Below the pieces are notes generated by a model. That model searched no databases and was not told the origin of the DNA. It was given only the letters and a program-made list of their open reading frames with translations. From Spongiibacter pelagi (GTDB lineage Bacteria; Pseudomonadota; Gammaproteobacteria; Pseudomonadales; Spongiibacteraceae), in contig NZ_JACXLD010000003.1 in the NCBI RefSeq assembly GCF_014705705.1, forward strand, positions 310,001 through 374,000: a DNA stretch of 64,000 nt. The letters run 5' to 3'. This document shows, piece after piece, positions 8,540 to 16,406 of this stretch. Each line of letters begins with the position of its first letter. Positions within the stretch are counted from its first letter, which is position 1. Both the position numbers and the translations under genes were made by a program.

Positions 8540-9838
8540 TTAGTCGGAGATAATTCGCACTTCCCGTTGCGGGAATGGAATCTCAATGCCGTTTTTCTGC
8601 AGGGTTTCTAGAATAATGAGCAGTAGATCGCCACCAACGCGGTTGCGGCCATCGTCAATGCCCTCCATCCAAAACTCGACAAACATATTAATGCCAGAGT
8701 CACCGAAACTGTCTATTTCACAGTCGGGTCTTTCTTCAAGGGGAATATGTGGGCCGGCTAAAACCTGTGGGTGTTCAGCCACGGCTTCTTTCACCAGCTC
8801 GACCATCGTGCGCACATCGGTTTTATAAGCGACGGAAAAATCCACGCGGTAACGCTGTTTATTATTCTTGTGGGTCCAGTTGGTAAAGCTGGAGGTGATG
8901 AATTTTTCATTGGGAACAACAATGTCTTTGCCGTCGTAGGTTTCCAATGTGGTGGAGCGCATATTCAGCTGGGTAACAATGCCGGTGCGGCCATCTTCCA
9001 ATTCAACATAGTCGCCAACGGTCACCGAGCGGTCGAGCAGAATAATAATACCGGAGATGAAATTGGAGGCGATGGACTGTAGACCAAAGCCGAGGCCGAC
9101 ACCGACTGCGCCGCCAAACACGGCCAGTGCGGTGAGGTTGATGCCCATGACTTGTAGAAGCAGCAACACAATAACAATGGTGAGACCAATCTCGAACAGC
9201 TTGGCGAGCACTTCTCGGGTACGGAAATCCAAGGATTCCTGACGACGAATAATGGTTTGCCCGGTGGTGGATGAAACCCGACCCAGCCAGAACAGCAGGG
9301 TGCCGAAAATAAGCAGCCTTAAGACGCCGTAACTGGAGATACGGATATTGCCGACTTCCACGGCAATGGCATCCAGCATGGCAACAATATCATCCAACAC
9401 GCCGCCCAAGTGCAGCACCAGCAGTGGCGTACCGATCCAGCGGAACCAGTTGGCGACCAACTTGTTGGTGATTGCAATATTTACGAAGGACAAAAACACC
9501 AGAATGATGGCGATGACCAGCGCGGATTTGACTACCCAGGCTTCATCGGTAAACCAAGCGCTGTATTCCACCAGCATACGCAGCAGCATGATGGCCAGAA
9601 TGGGGAACAGGAGTTTGCCGCAGCGGTAAGCCAAATGTTTTATCGGAAATTGTTCAGCAGGTTCTGGCGCAGTACGAAACAGCGGGATGGTTTTTTTTAT
9701 GCGGTTGGCGATCAGCCAGGCAAGTATATAAACCGATAATATGGCGCCAAGCTCACTGTAGAGTTGGCCCTGAACCAGTTTGTCGATCACGCTGTAAAAC
9801 TGGCTTTCCAGCGTGCTTAAAAAATGGGTTTTATCCAT
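8540..9838 (-). CDS. Small-conductance mechanosensitive channel (MscS family)
   Basis: A 432-residue inner membrane channel that releases solutes on hypo-osmotic shock. Several hydrophobic helices occupy roughly the first 240 residues. The pore-lining MscS signature FGGAVGVGLGFGLQSIASNF follows, then the beta domain (LDRSVTVGDYVELEDGRTG) and the C-terminal mixed domain (VVPNEKFITSSFTNWTHK, then a segment ending FPQREVRII). It is longer than E. coli MscS because of extra N-terminal transmembrane helices, as in the mid-size YbdG/YbiO-type subfamilies. There is no obvious link to the surrounding oxidation genes. Confidence 0.9.
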   Translation of the reverse strand: MDKTHFLSTLESQFYSVIDKLVQGQLYSELGAILSVYILAWLIANRIKKTIPLFRTAPEPAEQFPIKHLAYRCGKLLFPILAIMLLRMLVEYSAWFTDEAWVVKSALVIAIILVFLSFVNIAITNKLVANWFRWIGTPLLVLHLGGVLDDIVAMLDAIAVEVGNIRISSYGVLRLLIFGTLLFWLGRVSSTTGQTIIRRQESLDFRTREVLAKLFEIGLTIVIVLLLLQVMGINLTALAVFGGAVGVGLGFGLQSIASNFISGIIILLDRSVTVGDYVELEDGRTGIVTQLNMRSTTLETYDGKDIVVPNEKFITSSFTNWTHKNNKQRYRVDFSVAYKTDVRTMVELVKEAVAEHPQVLAGPHIPLEERPDCEIDSFGDSGINMFVEFWMEGIDDGRNRVGGDLLLIILETLQKNGIEIPFPQREVRIISD

Positions 9839-9975
9839 GCTTGGTGAAGCACCTGTTTTGTTCTGCGTTCTTATAAATAGGGTTTGTGATCACTATACGT
9901 TACCCATTTGGCCAATCCAATCAGAAACGCATTGCTACGTTTATACGGGAATATGGGATTTTAATCGCGCAGAAT

Positions 9976-10006
9976 AAAAAAGGCCCGGTCGCAAGCGAGC
10001 CGGGCC
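9976..10006 (-). terminator. Rho-independent terminator of TonB receptor 3
   Basis: Read on the minus strand, GGCCCGG and CCGGGCC arms (with further GC pairing in the loop) are followed by TTTTTT, 28 bases beyond the receptor stop. Confidence 0.88.
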
Positions 10007-10034
10007 ATAAACGCTGAGAAAAGTTTGGAAGGTC

Positions 10035-12299
10035 TTAAAAGCGCAAGCCGCCTTCAACATAAACCGAGCGAGGGGGTTCTGCCGCTGCGCGATAGCCGCC
10101 AACGTCTAGGCCGGTACCACCGCCGAAGCCCATCACTAATTCATCGCTCAAGTTTTTGCCGACCAGCGACAGCCACCATGTATCGGCGTTATCAAACACG
10201 CGCACACGGGCGTTGTATTTGGTTACCGCATCTTCGAGGCCACGAGGGTCAAGGTCGCCAGAAATATAGTGCTCATCGCGGAAGTTCACATCGGCCGCCA
10301 TTTCCAGCATGTGGGCATCACCCAGAGGCAAAGTCACGATGGTCGACAGGCTACCCGTCCATTTTGGTGTTTGCTGGTTAACCTTGCCTTCGAAATTACA
10401 GGTGCCGGTGTTGGGGTCTTCTTCCGGTGAGCCTGGGTAGCAGGGGCCTTGCTCGTACTTCAGCCATTCAAAGTCGAGATAGGCCAGCGAGCCGGTAAAC
10501 ATCAACCAGCGGGCGGCTAACATGCGGCCATCCAGTTCAATACCTTGGGTCAAGGCCTGGCCCGCATTGGTTACGCTAAAGCCGGCAACACCGTCAAACA
10601 CGCTGACCTGCATATCGTCGTATTCAACCCGGTACAAGGCTAAATTCAAATCCGCCGCGCCGTCGAGCAGTCGCATTTTTGCACCAATTTCCCACGCGTT
10701 GGCAATCTCGTCGTCAAACTCGAAGGTGGTGGCACCGCCGGTGGGGCCGGTTTTGTCGTTATTGCCCTGAGCATCATAGCCGCCGGATTTAGCGCCGCGG
10801 GTATAAGAGGCGTAGGCCATAATATTGTCGAACAGATCCAACTGCATATTGACCAGCGGCAGCACCACATTGCTGTCGCGTTCGCCCTGCAGCTCGTGAG
10901 CGCCAACGTTTAGCTGATCGAAGATCAGTGCGGAAACCGGGTTTACCGGAATAGTGGTGCCAGATTCGTAAAGGTTAAAAATCCGCTGGCCTTCTTTGTG
11001 TTCGCTGACATAACGCACACCCACGGTGCTGCGCCAGCGCTCATTGAAGTTAAAGGTCAGTTGGGTAAAGGCCGACCACGCTTGGCTGTCTAAATAATAT
11101 TTGCGATCCAGATCGGCGCTAACCAATTGTTGGGTGTTAAGCGCACAAACGCCGGTGTCCTGTACGGCACCGGTGCGAACCCGCAACGGCGCTTGTACGT
11201 CTGAGCTGACTTCACTTTCTTGGTAGAAAACACCGCCGATATAGTCCATAAATTCGCCGCCCGGAGAGGCAAAGCGCAATTCTTGGCTGAACTGATCGAG
11301 TTTTTCTATACCGTCAAAAATCGAGGTGTTGAAGCTGCTGGAATCGGGATCGAAAACTTCATCGTTTTCAAAACCGGTAAAGCCGGTTACCGAGGTGAAA
11401 GTGCCGGCATCCATGTGCACATCTACATTCAAGGTGCCGTTGTAGTTTTCCAGTTTAACACGCTCATCGGCATCGCTATTGCGGATGCGATCTCGGCTGG
11501 TGTTCTCTCCTGAGCAGCCGGTCAGGGCGCTGGGGTGAGTAATTTGCAGTGTGCGACCAATTTGCTCAAGCTCGGTTTTTTCCAGCTTCAGCGTGGTGTC
11601 GACCAAATCTGAAGGCGTCCAGCTGACGACCAAACGGGCCGAAGTTTCTTCTGAGCCGCCGTCGTCACGGTCTAGTTGTTCGTTATAGATATAGCCTTCG
11701 TCTTCGCGGTAGCGAACCGCCAAGCGTGCACCCAAGGTGTCGGTTAATGGGCTGGACAGTACGATATCGCCTTCGCGGTTTTCCAGCTCAACACCGTAGA
11801 TGCCGGAAACCATGCCTTCAAACTCATCGCCGGGGGTGGCGGAAATTACGTTAATGGCACCGGCAATGGCGTTTTTGCCAAACAGAATAGATTGTGGGCC
11901 GCGCAAGACTTCTACCCGTTGCACATCCATAAAGGCAGCGCGGGTTTGTTGGGCGCGACCGAGGTGAATGCCGTCCGAGAAAATGCCCACTGACATTTCA
12001 AAGCCGAGGTTGGAGCCGGAGCCAATACCGCGCATATAGACATTGGGTGCGAGGCCGCCTTTTACCATTTTAAAGTTAGGGGTGTACTCGGAGAGGTCAG
12101 ACAGGTTTTCAATCCCCGCCTCGTTGAGCTTTTCAGCAGAAACCGCAGTTACCGACACCGGTACATCGCCGAGGGATTCACTACGCTTTTGAGCGGTGAC
12201 AATCACTTCTTCAAGTTGTAGCTTTGATTCGGCCTGAGTAACCAGCGGCAACGCCAGCAACATTGCGGCGGGCAATGGTAAAAGAGCGAACTTCCTCAT
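10035..12299 (-). CDS. TonB-dependent outer membrane receptor 3
   Basis: A 754-residue TonB-dependent receptor with signal peptide MRKFALLPL...VTQAES, TonB-box-like EEVIVTAQKRSES, a plug with RGPQSILFGKNAIAGAINV, and a barrel ending in LRF. It differs from receptors 1 and 2 and from the pair at 39553 and 44566, so at least three receptor lineages are present. Two separated cysteine pairs occur in predicted extracellular loops. AACAGGACAGCCACC precedes the ATG and provides a ribosome site. It lies divergent from marC, and the ligand cannot be named from sequence. Confidence 0.94.
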   Translation of the reverse strand: MRKFALLPLPAAMLLALPLVTQAESKLQLEEVIVTAQKRSESLGDVPVSVTAVSAEKLNEAGIENLSDLSEYTPNFKMVKGGLAPNVYMRGIGSGSNLGFEMSVGIFSDGIHLGRAQQTRAAFMDVQRVEVLRGPQSILFGKNAIAGAINVISATPGDEFEGMVSGIYGVELENREGDIVLSSPLTDTLGARLAVRYREDEGYIYNEQLDRDDGGSEETSARLVVSWTPSDLVDTTLKLEKTELEQIGRTLQITHPSALTGCSGENTSRDRIRNSDADERVKLENYNGTLNVDVHMDAGTFTSVTGFTGFENDEVFDPDSSSFNTSIFDGIEKLDQFSQELRFASPGGEFMDYIGGVFYQESEVSSDVQAPLRVRTGAVQDTGVCALNTQQLVSADLDRKYYLDSQAWSAFTQLTFNFNERWRSTVGVRYVSEHKEGQRIFNLYESGTTIPVNPVSALIFDQLNVGAHELQGERDSNVVLPLVNMQLDLFDNIMAYASYTRGAKSGGYDAQGNNDKTGPTGGATTFEFDDEIANAWEIGAKMRLLDGAADLNLALYRVEYDDMQVSVFDGVAGFSVTNAGQALTQGIELDGRMLAARWLMFTGSLAYLDFEWLKYEQGPCYPGSPEEDPNTGTCNFEGKVNQQTPKWTGSLSTIVTLPLGDAHMLEMAADVNFRDEHYISGDLDPRGLEDAVTKYNARVRVFDNADTWWLSLVGKNLSDELVMGFGGGTGLDVGGYRAAAEPPRSVYVEGGLRF

Positions 12300-12452
12300 G
12301 GTGGCTGTCCTGTTATCGTTCTTGGTGATAGTGGTAGATTAGCAAAGTGTAGGTGAGTTTAATGTCCGGCTATAGCTCCGAGGCGCCGGCCATTGCCTTT
12401 AGCGACACATATCGGACGCTCAAATAAATTTTGTAAGTAATAGGATAATGGC

Positions 12453-13085
12453 ATGTTAGAAACGGCAACCGTTGCCTTGGCCACTTTTTTCGCCACTATT
12501 GGCCCGCTGGATGTGGCGACCATGTTTGCGGTTTTAACCGCCGGTGAAGATGCCTCCGACCGCCGCAGAATGGCTGTGCGCGGCAGTTTAATCGCGGCGG
12601 GGATTTTGATTACTTTCGCCTTGATTGGCGATTTCCTGTTAAGCAGCTTGGGTATTTCACTGGCGGCGTTGAGGGCCGCTGGCGGGATATTGCTGTTATT
12701 GATTGGTATTGAGCTGGTGTTTGCCCGCACTTCTGGCGGCACCACAACCACCGAGGAAGAAGACCAAGAGGCGATGGATCGGGATGATATTTCCGTGTTT
12801 CCGCTGGCAACGCCGCTGATCGCCGGGCCGGGGGCGATGGGCGCGGTGATTCTGCTAATGGCCAACGAAGAGGGCCATATGGTCGGCCAGTTAATTGTAC
12901 TGGCGGCGCTGTTGTTTATTCTGTTGCTGACCTTCTGCGCCTTGTTGTTAGCTGCTCGTATTCACCGCCTGTTGGGTGTGACCGGTATGCATGTGGTCAG
13001 CCGGATTATGGGCGTGTTGTTGTCGGCCTTGGCCGTGCAGTTTATTTTCGACGGGGTGAGTCAGAGTTCCCTTTTTATCCAATAA
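12453..13085 (+). CDS. MarC family (UPF0056) integral membrane protein
   Basis: A 210-residue inner membrane protein with about six transmembrane helices and the MarC/YhgN-type arrangement. The N-terminal ATFFATIGPLDVATMFAVLT resembles the family's F-x-x-x-x-P-x-x-x-x-P-x-F segment. A central acidic loop (TTEEEDQEAMDRDD) precedes FPLATPLIAGPGAMG, a strongly conserved MarC motif. Its physiological role in the family is unresolved. The older link to multiple antibiotic resistance was not upheld. TAGGA eight bases upstream supports the ATG. Confidence 0.88.
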   Translation: MLETATVALATFFATIGPLDVATMFAVLTAGEDASDRRRMAVRGSLIAAGILITFALIGDFLLSSLGISLAALRAAGGILLLLIGIELVFARTSGGTTTTEEEDQEAMDRDDISVFPLATPLIAGPGAMGAVILLMANEEGHMVGQLIVLAALLFILLLTFCALLLAARIHRLLGVTGMHVVSRIMGVLLSALAVQFIFDGVSQSSLFIQ

Positions 13086-13444
13086 GGGCATGTCTTTTTA
13101 TTGCGGCGCTATTTTGTTTAGCGCTATTTTTGTTTAGCTCAATTTTGTTTAGCCCTCTTTCGGCCTTAAGAATTTAGCGCCCACAAATTCACAGGTGTTT
13201 AGGTCTGTAATCTTCTGTTGTTCCCGGCTGACGCATTTTGGTTTGTTGCGCCAGCGTGAGGGTGTGAGAGCCGGGATTACAGATATGGCCGTGTGAGTCT
13301 TTGTTAATATTATTGTCAGAATTCCTGTGGGATGAGCGAGTCGTTTTGCTTATCTACGCCCGATAAAAATCATAAATGTTTGGCTGATAAAACGCCGGTA
13401 TTTAATGCCGTCTTCTAGCGCCGATATCAATGGAAATCCCAATA
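13086..13444. other. Intergenic region upstream of RoxA-like gene B, with a 3-unit imperfect repeat
   Basis: No gene is visible in this stretch. Units of about 15 bases built on GCGCTATTTTGTTTA repeat three times imperfectly at 13106-13120, 13121-13136 and 13137-13151. The remaining sequence probably holds the promoter and leader of gene B, but I cannot point to confident promoter hexamers. Confidence 0.5.
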
Positions 13445-15595
13445 ATGAAAACAAAATTTCATGTTTTTGCTGTTGTTCTCCTCGCCTTAATACTAGCCGC
13501 CTGTGGTGGCAGTTCCAGTAGCGGCAGTGTTCAAACGGGTGGCAGCGCCAATGTCGACGATGGCGGTGATGGCGGTGATGGCGGTGATGGCGGCACGGTT
13601 ACTGAGCCTGCGCTACTTAGTTCTACCCGTGGCGGCCATCTTTGGGCGGAGTACTGCGCGACTCGTGGCGATAACGAAGTCCTGCCAGAAGATCCTCGCG
13701 AGCTGATGGTCGACGGTGTTAATGCCGGCAAAAACGTGGTGTTTAATCTGGATTGGCGCAGCTGTGAAAGCAATGTGCCCCAGCGGCCGACCACTTGTGG
13801 TGAATACCGTACTTTATGGGAAAAAGGCCGTTTAGTGGCGCTTGGTCACGGCGAGCCCGGCACTGCCCATATGTTCAGCGGGCAGGGCTACGAAGCCTTG
13901 GATTTTGCTGACCCAACCACGTACAGCGGTGGCGGTTCTTACTTCACCATTTCTGCGGAAGATTACAATAACGTTTGGCAATACTGGTCGGGTTATGTGT
14001 TGGCACCGGCGATGCCAGCGCGACCAGAGAATTTTGATGAGCTAGTGGCCCAGCGTTACGGCAGTCCATTGGGCTCCACCCCCAATCCTTACCCACTGCC
14101 GGGTGAAGATCCCAATACCACTGACGGTGGCTCAGGCCAGTTACCTGTGGGTTTAACGCAATTGCGTGAGCCGGACGGCACTTGGACCGGCAATATCGGT
14201 GTGAAGCTGTGTTCCTTCTGTCACGATGGCGAAGTGATCAGCAATAGCGCGCCGGATATGAAAGAAATCTGGGGCGGTAGCGGCACAATTGGTGACTTCA
14301 CTGTGGCGTTTCGTGACTTTGCCGCAGCGGGCATGAATCCGGGTTTTGGATTGTTGTCTGGGCTGATTACTATTGCGCCCAACCGTGGTACTGGCGCCAT
14401 TGACCAATTCCAAGTGGGTTTCCTTGCCTTTAACGGCGGCACCTTTGAGGAATACACCAACGATAAAATTTGGTTAAGCCAAGCTATCGGTAATATCAAA
14501 AGCCCACCGTGGTGGAATATGGGTCACCGGGTGCAGAAGTTCCACGGTGCGGTATTGCCTATGGACTCTTCCCGCATCGATATGGCGGCTTACACGCCAC
14601 TCTTGTTTGCACAGTTTGGTGATGCGGAAGAGGTGGTGAGCTGGGTTGACGAGTCATCTTATGCGTTCCAAATTTGGGCGGAATCGCTGAAAGCGCCGGA
14701 GTATCCCGGAACGATCAATCAGCCACTGGCCGAAGCCGGCGCGGTATTGTTCCACGCTAAAAACCTGTGGGCGGCGAGCTTGAATAACCCTGAGCCAGAG
14801 CCTGAAAATGCCGGCAATGGTTCCTGCGCAAGTTGTCATGGCGTGTACTCACCGCGCTATGCCAACAATACGACGTATCTTGACGATCCGGCTTTGGCGG
14901 GTATTGCCGCCAATATGATCGGCACCGAATACATCAATACCGACCCGGTCTATGCCGATGCCATGCAAAGTCTGCGCAATGCTGATGGCACTCCCGCGCG
15001 TGGTTCAGAAAATGTGCCCTTCCTGAATTGCGGCTTGGGTGATTTTGCTGAAACCGAGGGCAATGCACCGGTGATTATGGCGCCGCCACTGTATGGTATT
15101 TGGGCTTCAGCGCCGTATCTGCACAACGCCTCTGTGCCGAATATCTGGCAACTTTTGAGCGGCAACGACAGCCGCCCCAATATTTGGGTTCGTGATTCGG
15201 CGCCAGCGCCAGAAGGTATGGAAGGCCGTGTGGTGATGGGTTTTGATACCAACTTCGACCGCGCTTATGACCAAGATAAATTGGGTTGGAAGTACACCGA
15301 GCGCGACTGTGTAATGGATTTCCTGCAAACCCAGCCTTTGCTGGCTTGTAATCCTGTTGACCCAACACTGCTAACCTTGCAAACCTTATTGGGCGGCATT
15401 TATTCCCAAGTGGCATTGTTGTGGAATTTGCCGGTGGACGAATTAAGCAATTTGCCCTTCACCGATCAGCAAATTGAAAACCGCAAGGTCTACAACACCA
15501 ATATTTATTCGCAGGGAAATCAGGGCCACGCTTTTGCGGCGGTGCTGACGGATACCGAGCGACGTGCGATTATTGAGTATCTAAAAACACTCTAA
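13445..15595 (+). CDS. RoxA/RoxB-like dihaem lipoprotein, copy B
   Basis: A 716-residue lipoprotein with lipobox LAAC (Cys20), then a flexible S/G/D linker containing (GDG)-type repeats. Haem sites are C256SFCH and C461ASCH, 205 residues apart. The core carries GEDPNTTDGGSGQLP, RGTGAID, PPWWNMGHR, YLHNASVPN (Ala replaces the usual Gly) and the C-terminal GHAFAAVL...EYLKTL. It resembles copy G most, sharing the wording around NDKI and AIGNIKSPPWWN. I chose ATG 13445 because it begins the signal peptide directly. ATG 13430 would add MEIPI. A regulator gene follows after 19 bases, so the two are probably co-transcribed. Function by family resemblance: oxidative C=C cleavage or a related haem oxidation at the cell surface. 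Confidence 0.8.
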   Translation: MKTKFHVFAVVLLALILAACGGSSSSGSVQTGGSANVDDGGDGGDGGDGGTVTEPALLSSTRGGHLWAEYCATRGDNEVLPEDPRELMVDGVNAGKNVVFNLDWRSCESNVPQRPTTCGEYRTLWEKGRLVALGHGEPGTAHMFSGQGYEALDFADPTTYSGGGSYFTISAEDYNNVWQYWSGYVLAPAMPARPENFDELVAQRYGSPLGSTPNPYPLPGEDPNTTDGGSGQLPVGLTQLREPDGTWTGNIGVKLCSFCHDGEVISNSAPDMKEIWGGSGTIGDFTVAFRDFAAAGMNPGFGLLSGLITIAPNRGTGAIDQFQVGFLAFNGGTFEEYTNDKIWLSQAIGNIKSPPWWNMGHRVQKFHGAVLPMDSSRIDMAAYTPLLFAQFGDAEEVVSWVDESSYAFQIWAESLKAPEYPGTINQPLAEAGAVLFHAKNLWAASLNNPEPEPENAGNGSCASCHGVYSPRYANNTTYLDDPALAGIAANMIGTEYINTDPVYADAMQSLRNADGTPARGSENVPFLNCGLGDFAETEGNAPVIMAPPLYGIWASAPYLHNASVPNIWQLLSGNDSRPNIWVRDSAPAPEGMEGRVVMGFDTNFDRAYDQDKLGWKYTERDCVMDFLQTQPLLACNPVDPTLLTLQTLLGGIYSQVALLWNLPVDELSNLPFTDQQIENRKVYNTNIYSQGNQGHAFAAVLTDTERRAIIEYLKTL
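13559..13594 (+). repeat. 9-base tandem repeat (4 units) encoding a Gly/Asp linker in copy B
   Basis: GATGGCGGT is repeated four times (the last unit ends GGC) and encodes the DGG/GDG linker between the lipobox and the catalytic core of copy B. Such in-frame repeats can change copy number by slippage and so alter tether length. Confidence 0.85.
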
Positions 15596-15614
15596 GCTCG
15601 TTGTGAGGTAGGTA

Positions 15615-16202
15615 GTGTCGATTAAAGCTTTAATTGAATTCGCCTCAAATTTCCTTGAGGTTGATCCGGCACTGGAAGCGCTACTTGAACAAGTGGCGCA
15701 GCCGCGTAGCTTTGCCAAGGGCGAGCATTTATTTAATGCGGGCAGCCCCTGTGATCACCTTTTTGTGATGATTAAGGGCTTGGTGCGCTGTTACTACCTG
15801 CATGAAGATAAAGAAGTAAACCTACGTCTGCTGGCCGAGCCCTCCGTGGTTTTGGCCTACTCAAGTTATATTCAGCGAACGGTGAGCCGGGAGTATATTC
15901 AGGCGCTCGAGCCCTGTGAGGGGTTCTGGTTTTCCCGTGCGCAAATGGACGCGGCAATTGACGCCTTTCCCCCTTTGCAAAGGTTGACCACCAATGTGGC
16001 AGAGCGGCATTTTCTGGCGATGGAAAACCGCCTGCTGATGATTCAGTACAAATCCGCTGAAGAGCGTCTTCGCTTCTTTTTGGAACATACCGACCCCGCC
16101 ATTATTGAGCGCACGCCGGCTGTGCATATCGCCTCGTATTTGGGGATGACGCCGGAATCCCTCAGTCGCACAAAGCGACAAATTACCAAGTCAGATCGTT
16201 AG
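15615..16202 (+). CDS. Crp/Fnr family transcriptional regulator
   Basis: A 195-residue regulator. The N-terminal cyclic-nucleotide-binding-like beta roll is recognisable from FAKGEHLFNAGSPCDHLFVMIKGLVRCYY. The C-terminal half ends in a short winged-helix region (VHIASYLGMTPESLSRTKRQI). There are no FNR-type cysteine clusters, so an iron-sulphur oxygen sensor is unlikely. The effector is unknown. Translation begins at GTG 15615 behind AGGTAGGTA, 19 bases after the stop of copy B. A terminator follows at 16250, so copy B and the regulator form their own two-gene unit. It may control the oxygenase genes on either side. Confidence 0.85.
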   Translation: MSIKALIEFASNFLEVDPALEALLEQVAQPRSFAKGEHLFNAGSPCDHLFVMIKGLVRCYYLHEDKEVNLRLLAEPSVVLAYSSYIQRTVSREYIQALEPCEGFWFSRAQMDAAIDAFPPLQRLTTNVAERHFLAMENRLLMIQYKSAEERLRFFLEHTDPAIIERTPAVHIASYLGMTPESLSRTKRQITKSDR

Positions 16203-16249
16203 CCGTCTTAACAAAAATCAAGGCGAATTTAACGCCGATTTCATAGGAT

Positions 16250-16276
16250 GCCCCTCCAGCACTGGATGGGGCTTTT
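16250..16276 (+). terminator. Rho-independent terminator after the Crp/Fnr regulator
   Basis: GCCCC-TCCAG pairs with CTGGA-T-GGGGC (one bulge) and is followed by TTTT. It shows that the far-upstream ATG at 16248 is not the start of copy C. Confidence 0.75.
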
Positions 16277-16406
16277 GTCGCTGATGATCACTTTCGGTGT
16301 CCTCAGACAATCCCTGTCGCCATCCTGCTATCTGCTGAAAGTTCAACAATTAATAATCACCATTGTTTATTTCCTCGAGTGTGTAAAGAGTTCGCCGGGA
16401 GTCATA

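Noticed and set aside
16248-16406. An N-terminal extension of 53 residues for copy C
   Set aside because: The region begins within a terminator hairpin, and the residues do not form a signal peptide. ATG 16407 has GGGAG and leads straight into a lipobox signal.
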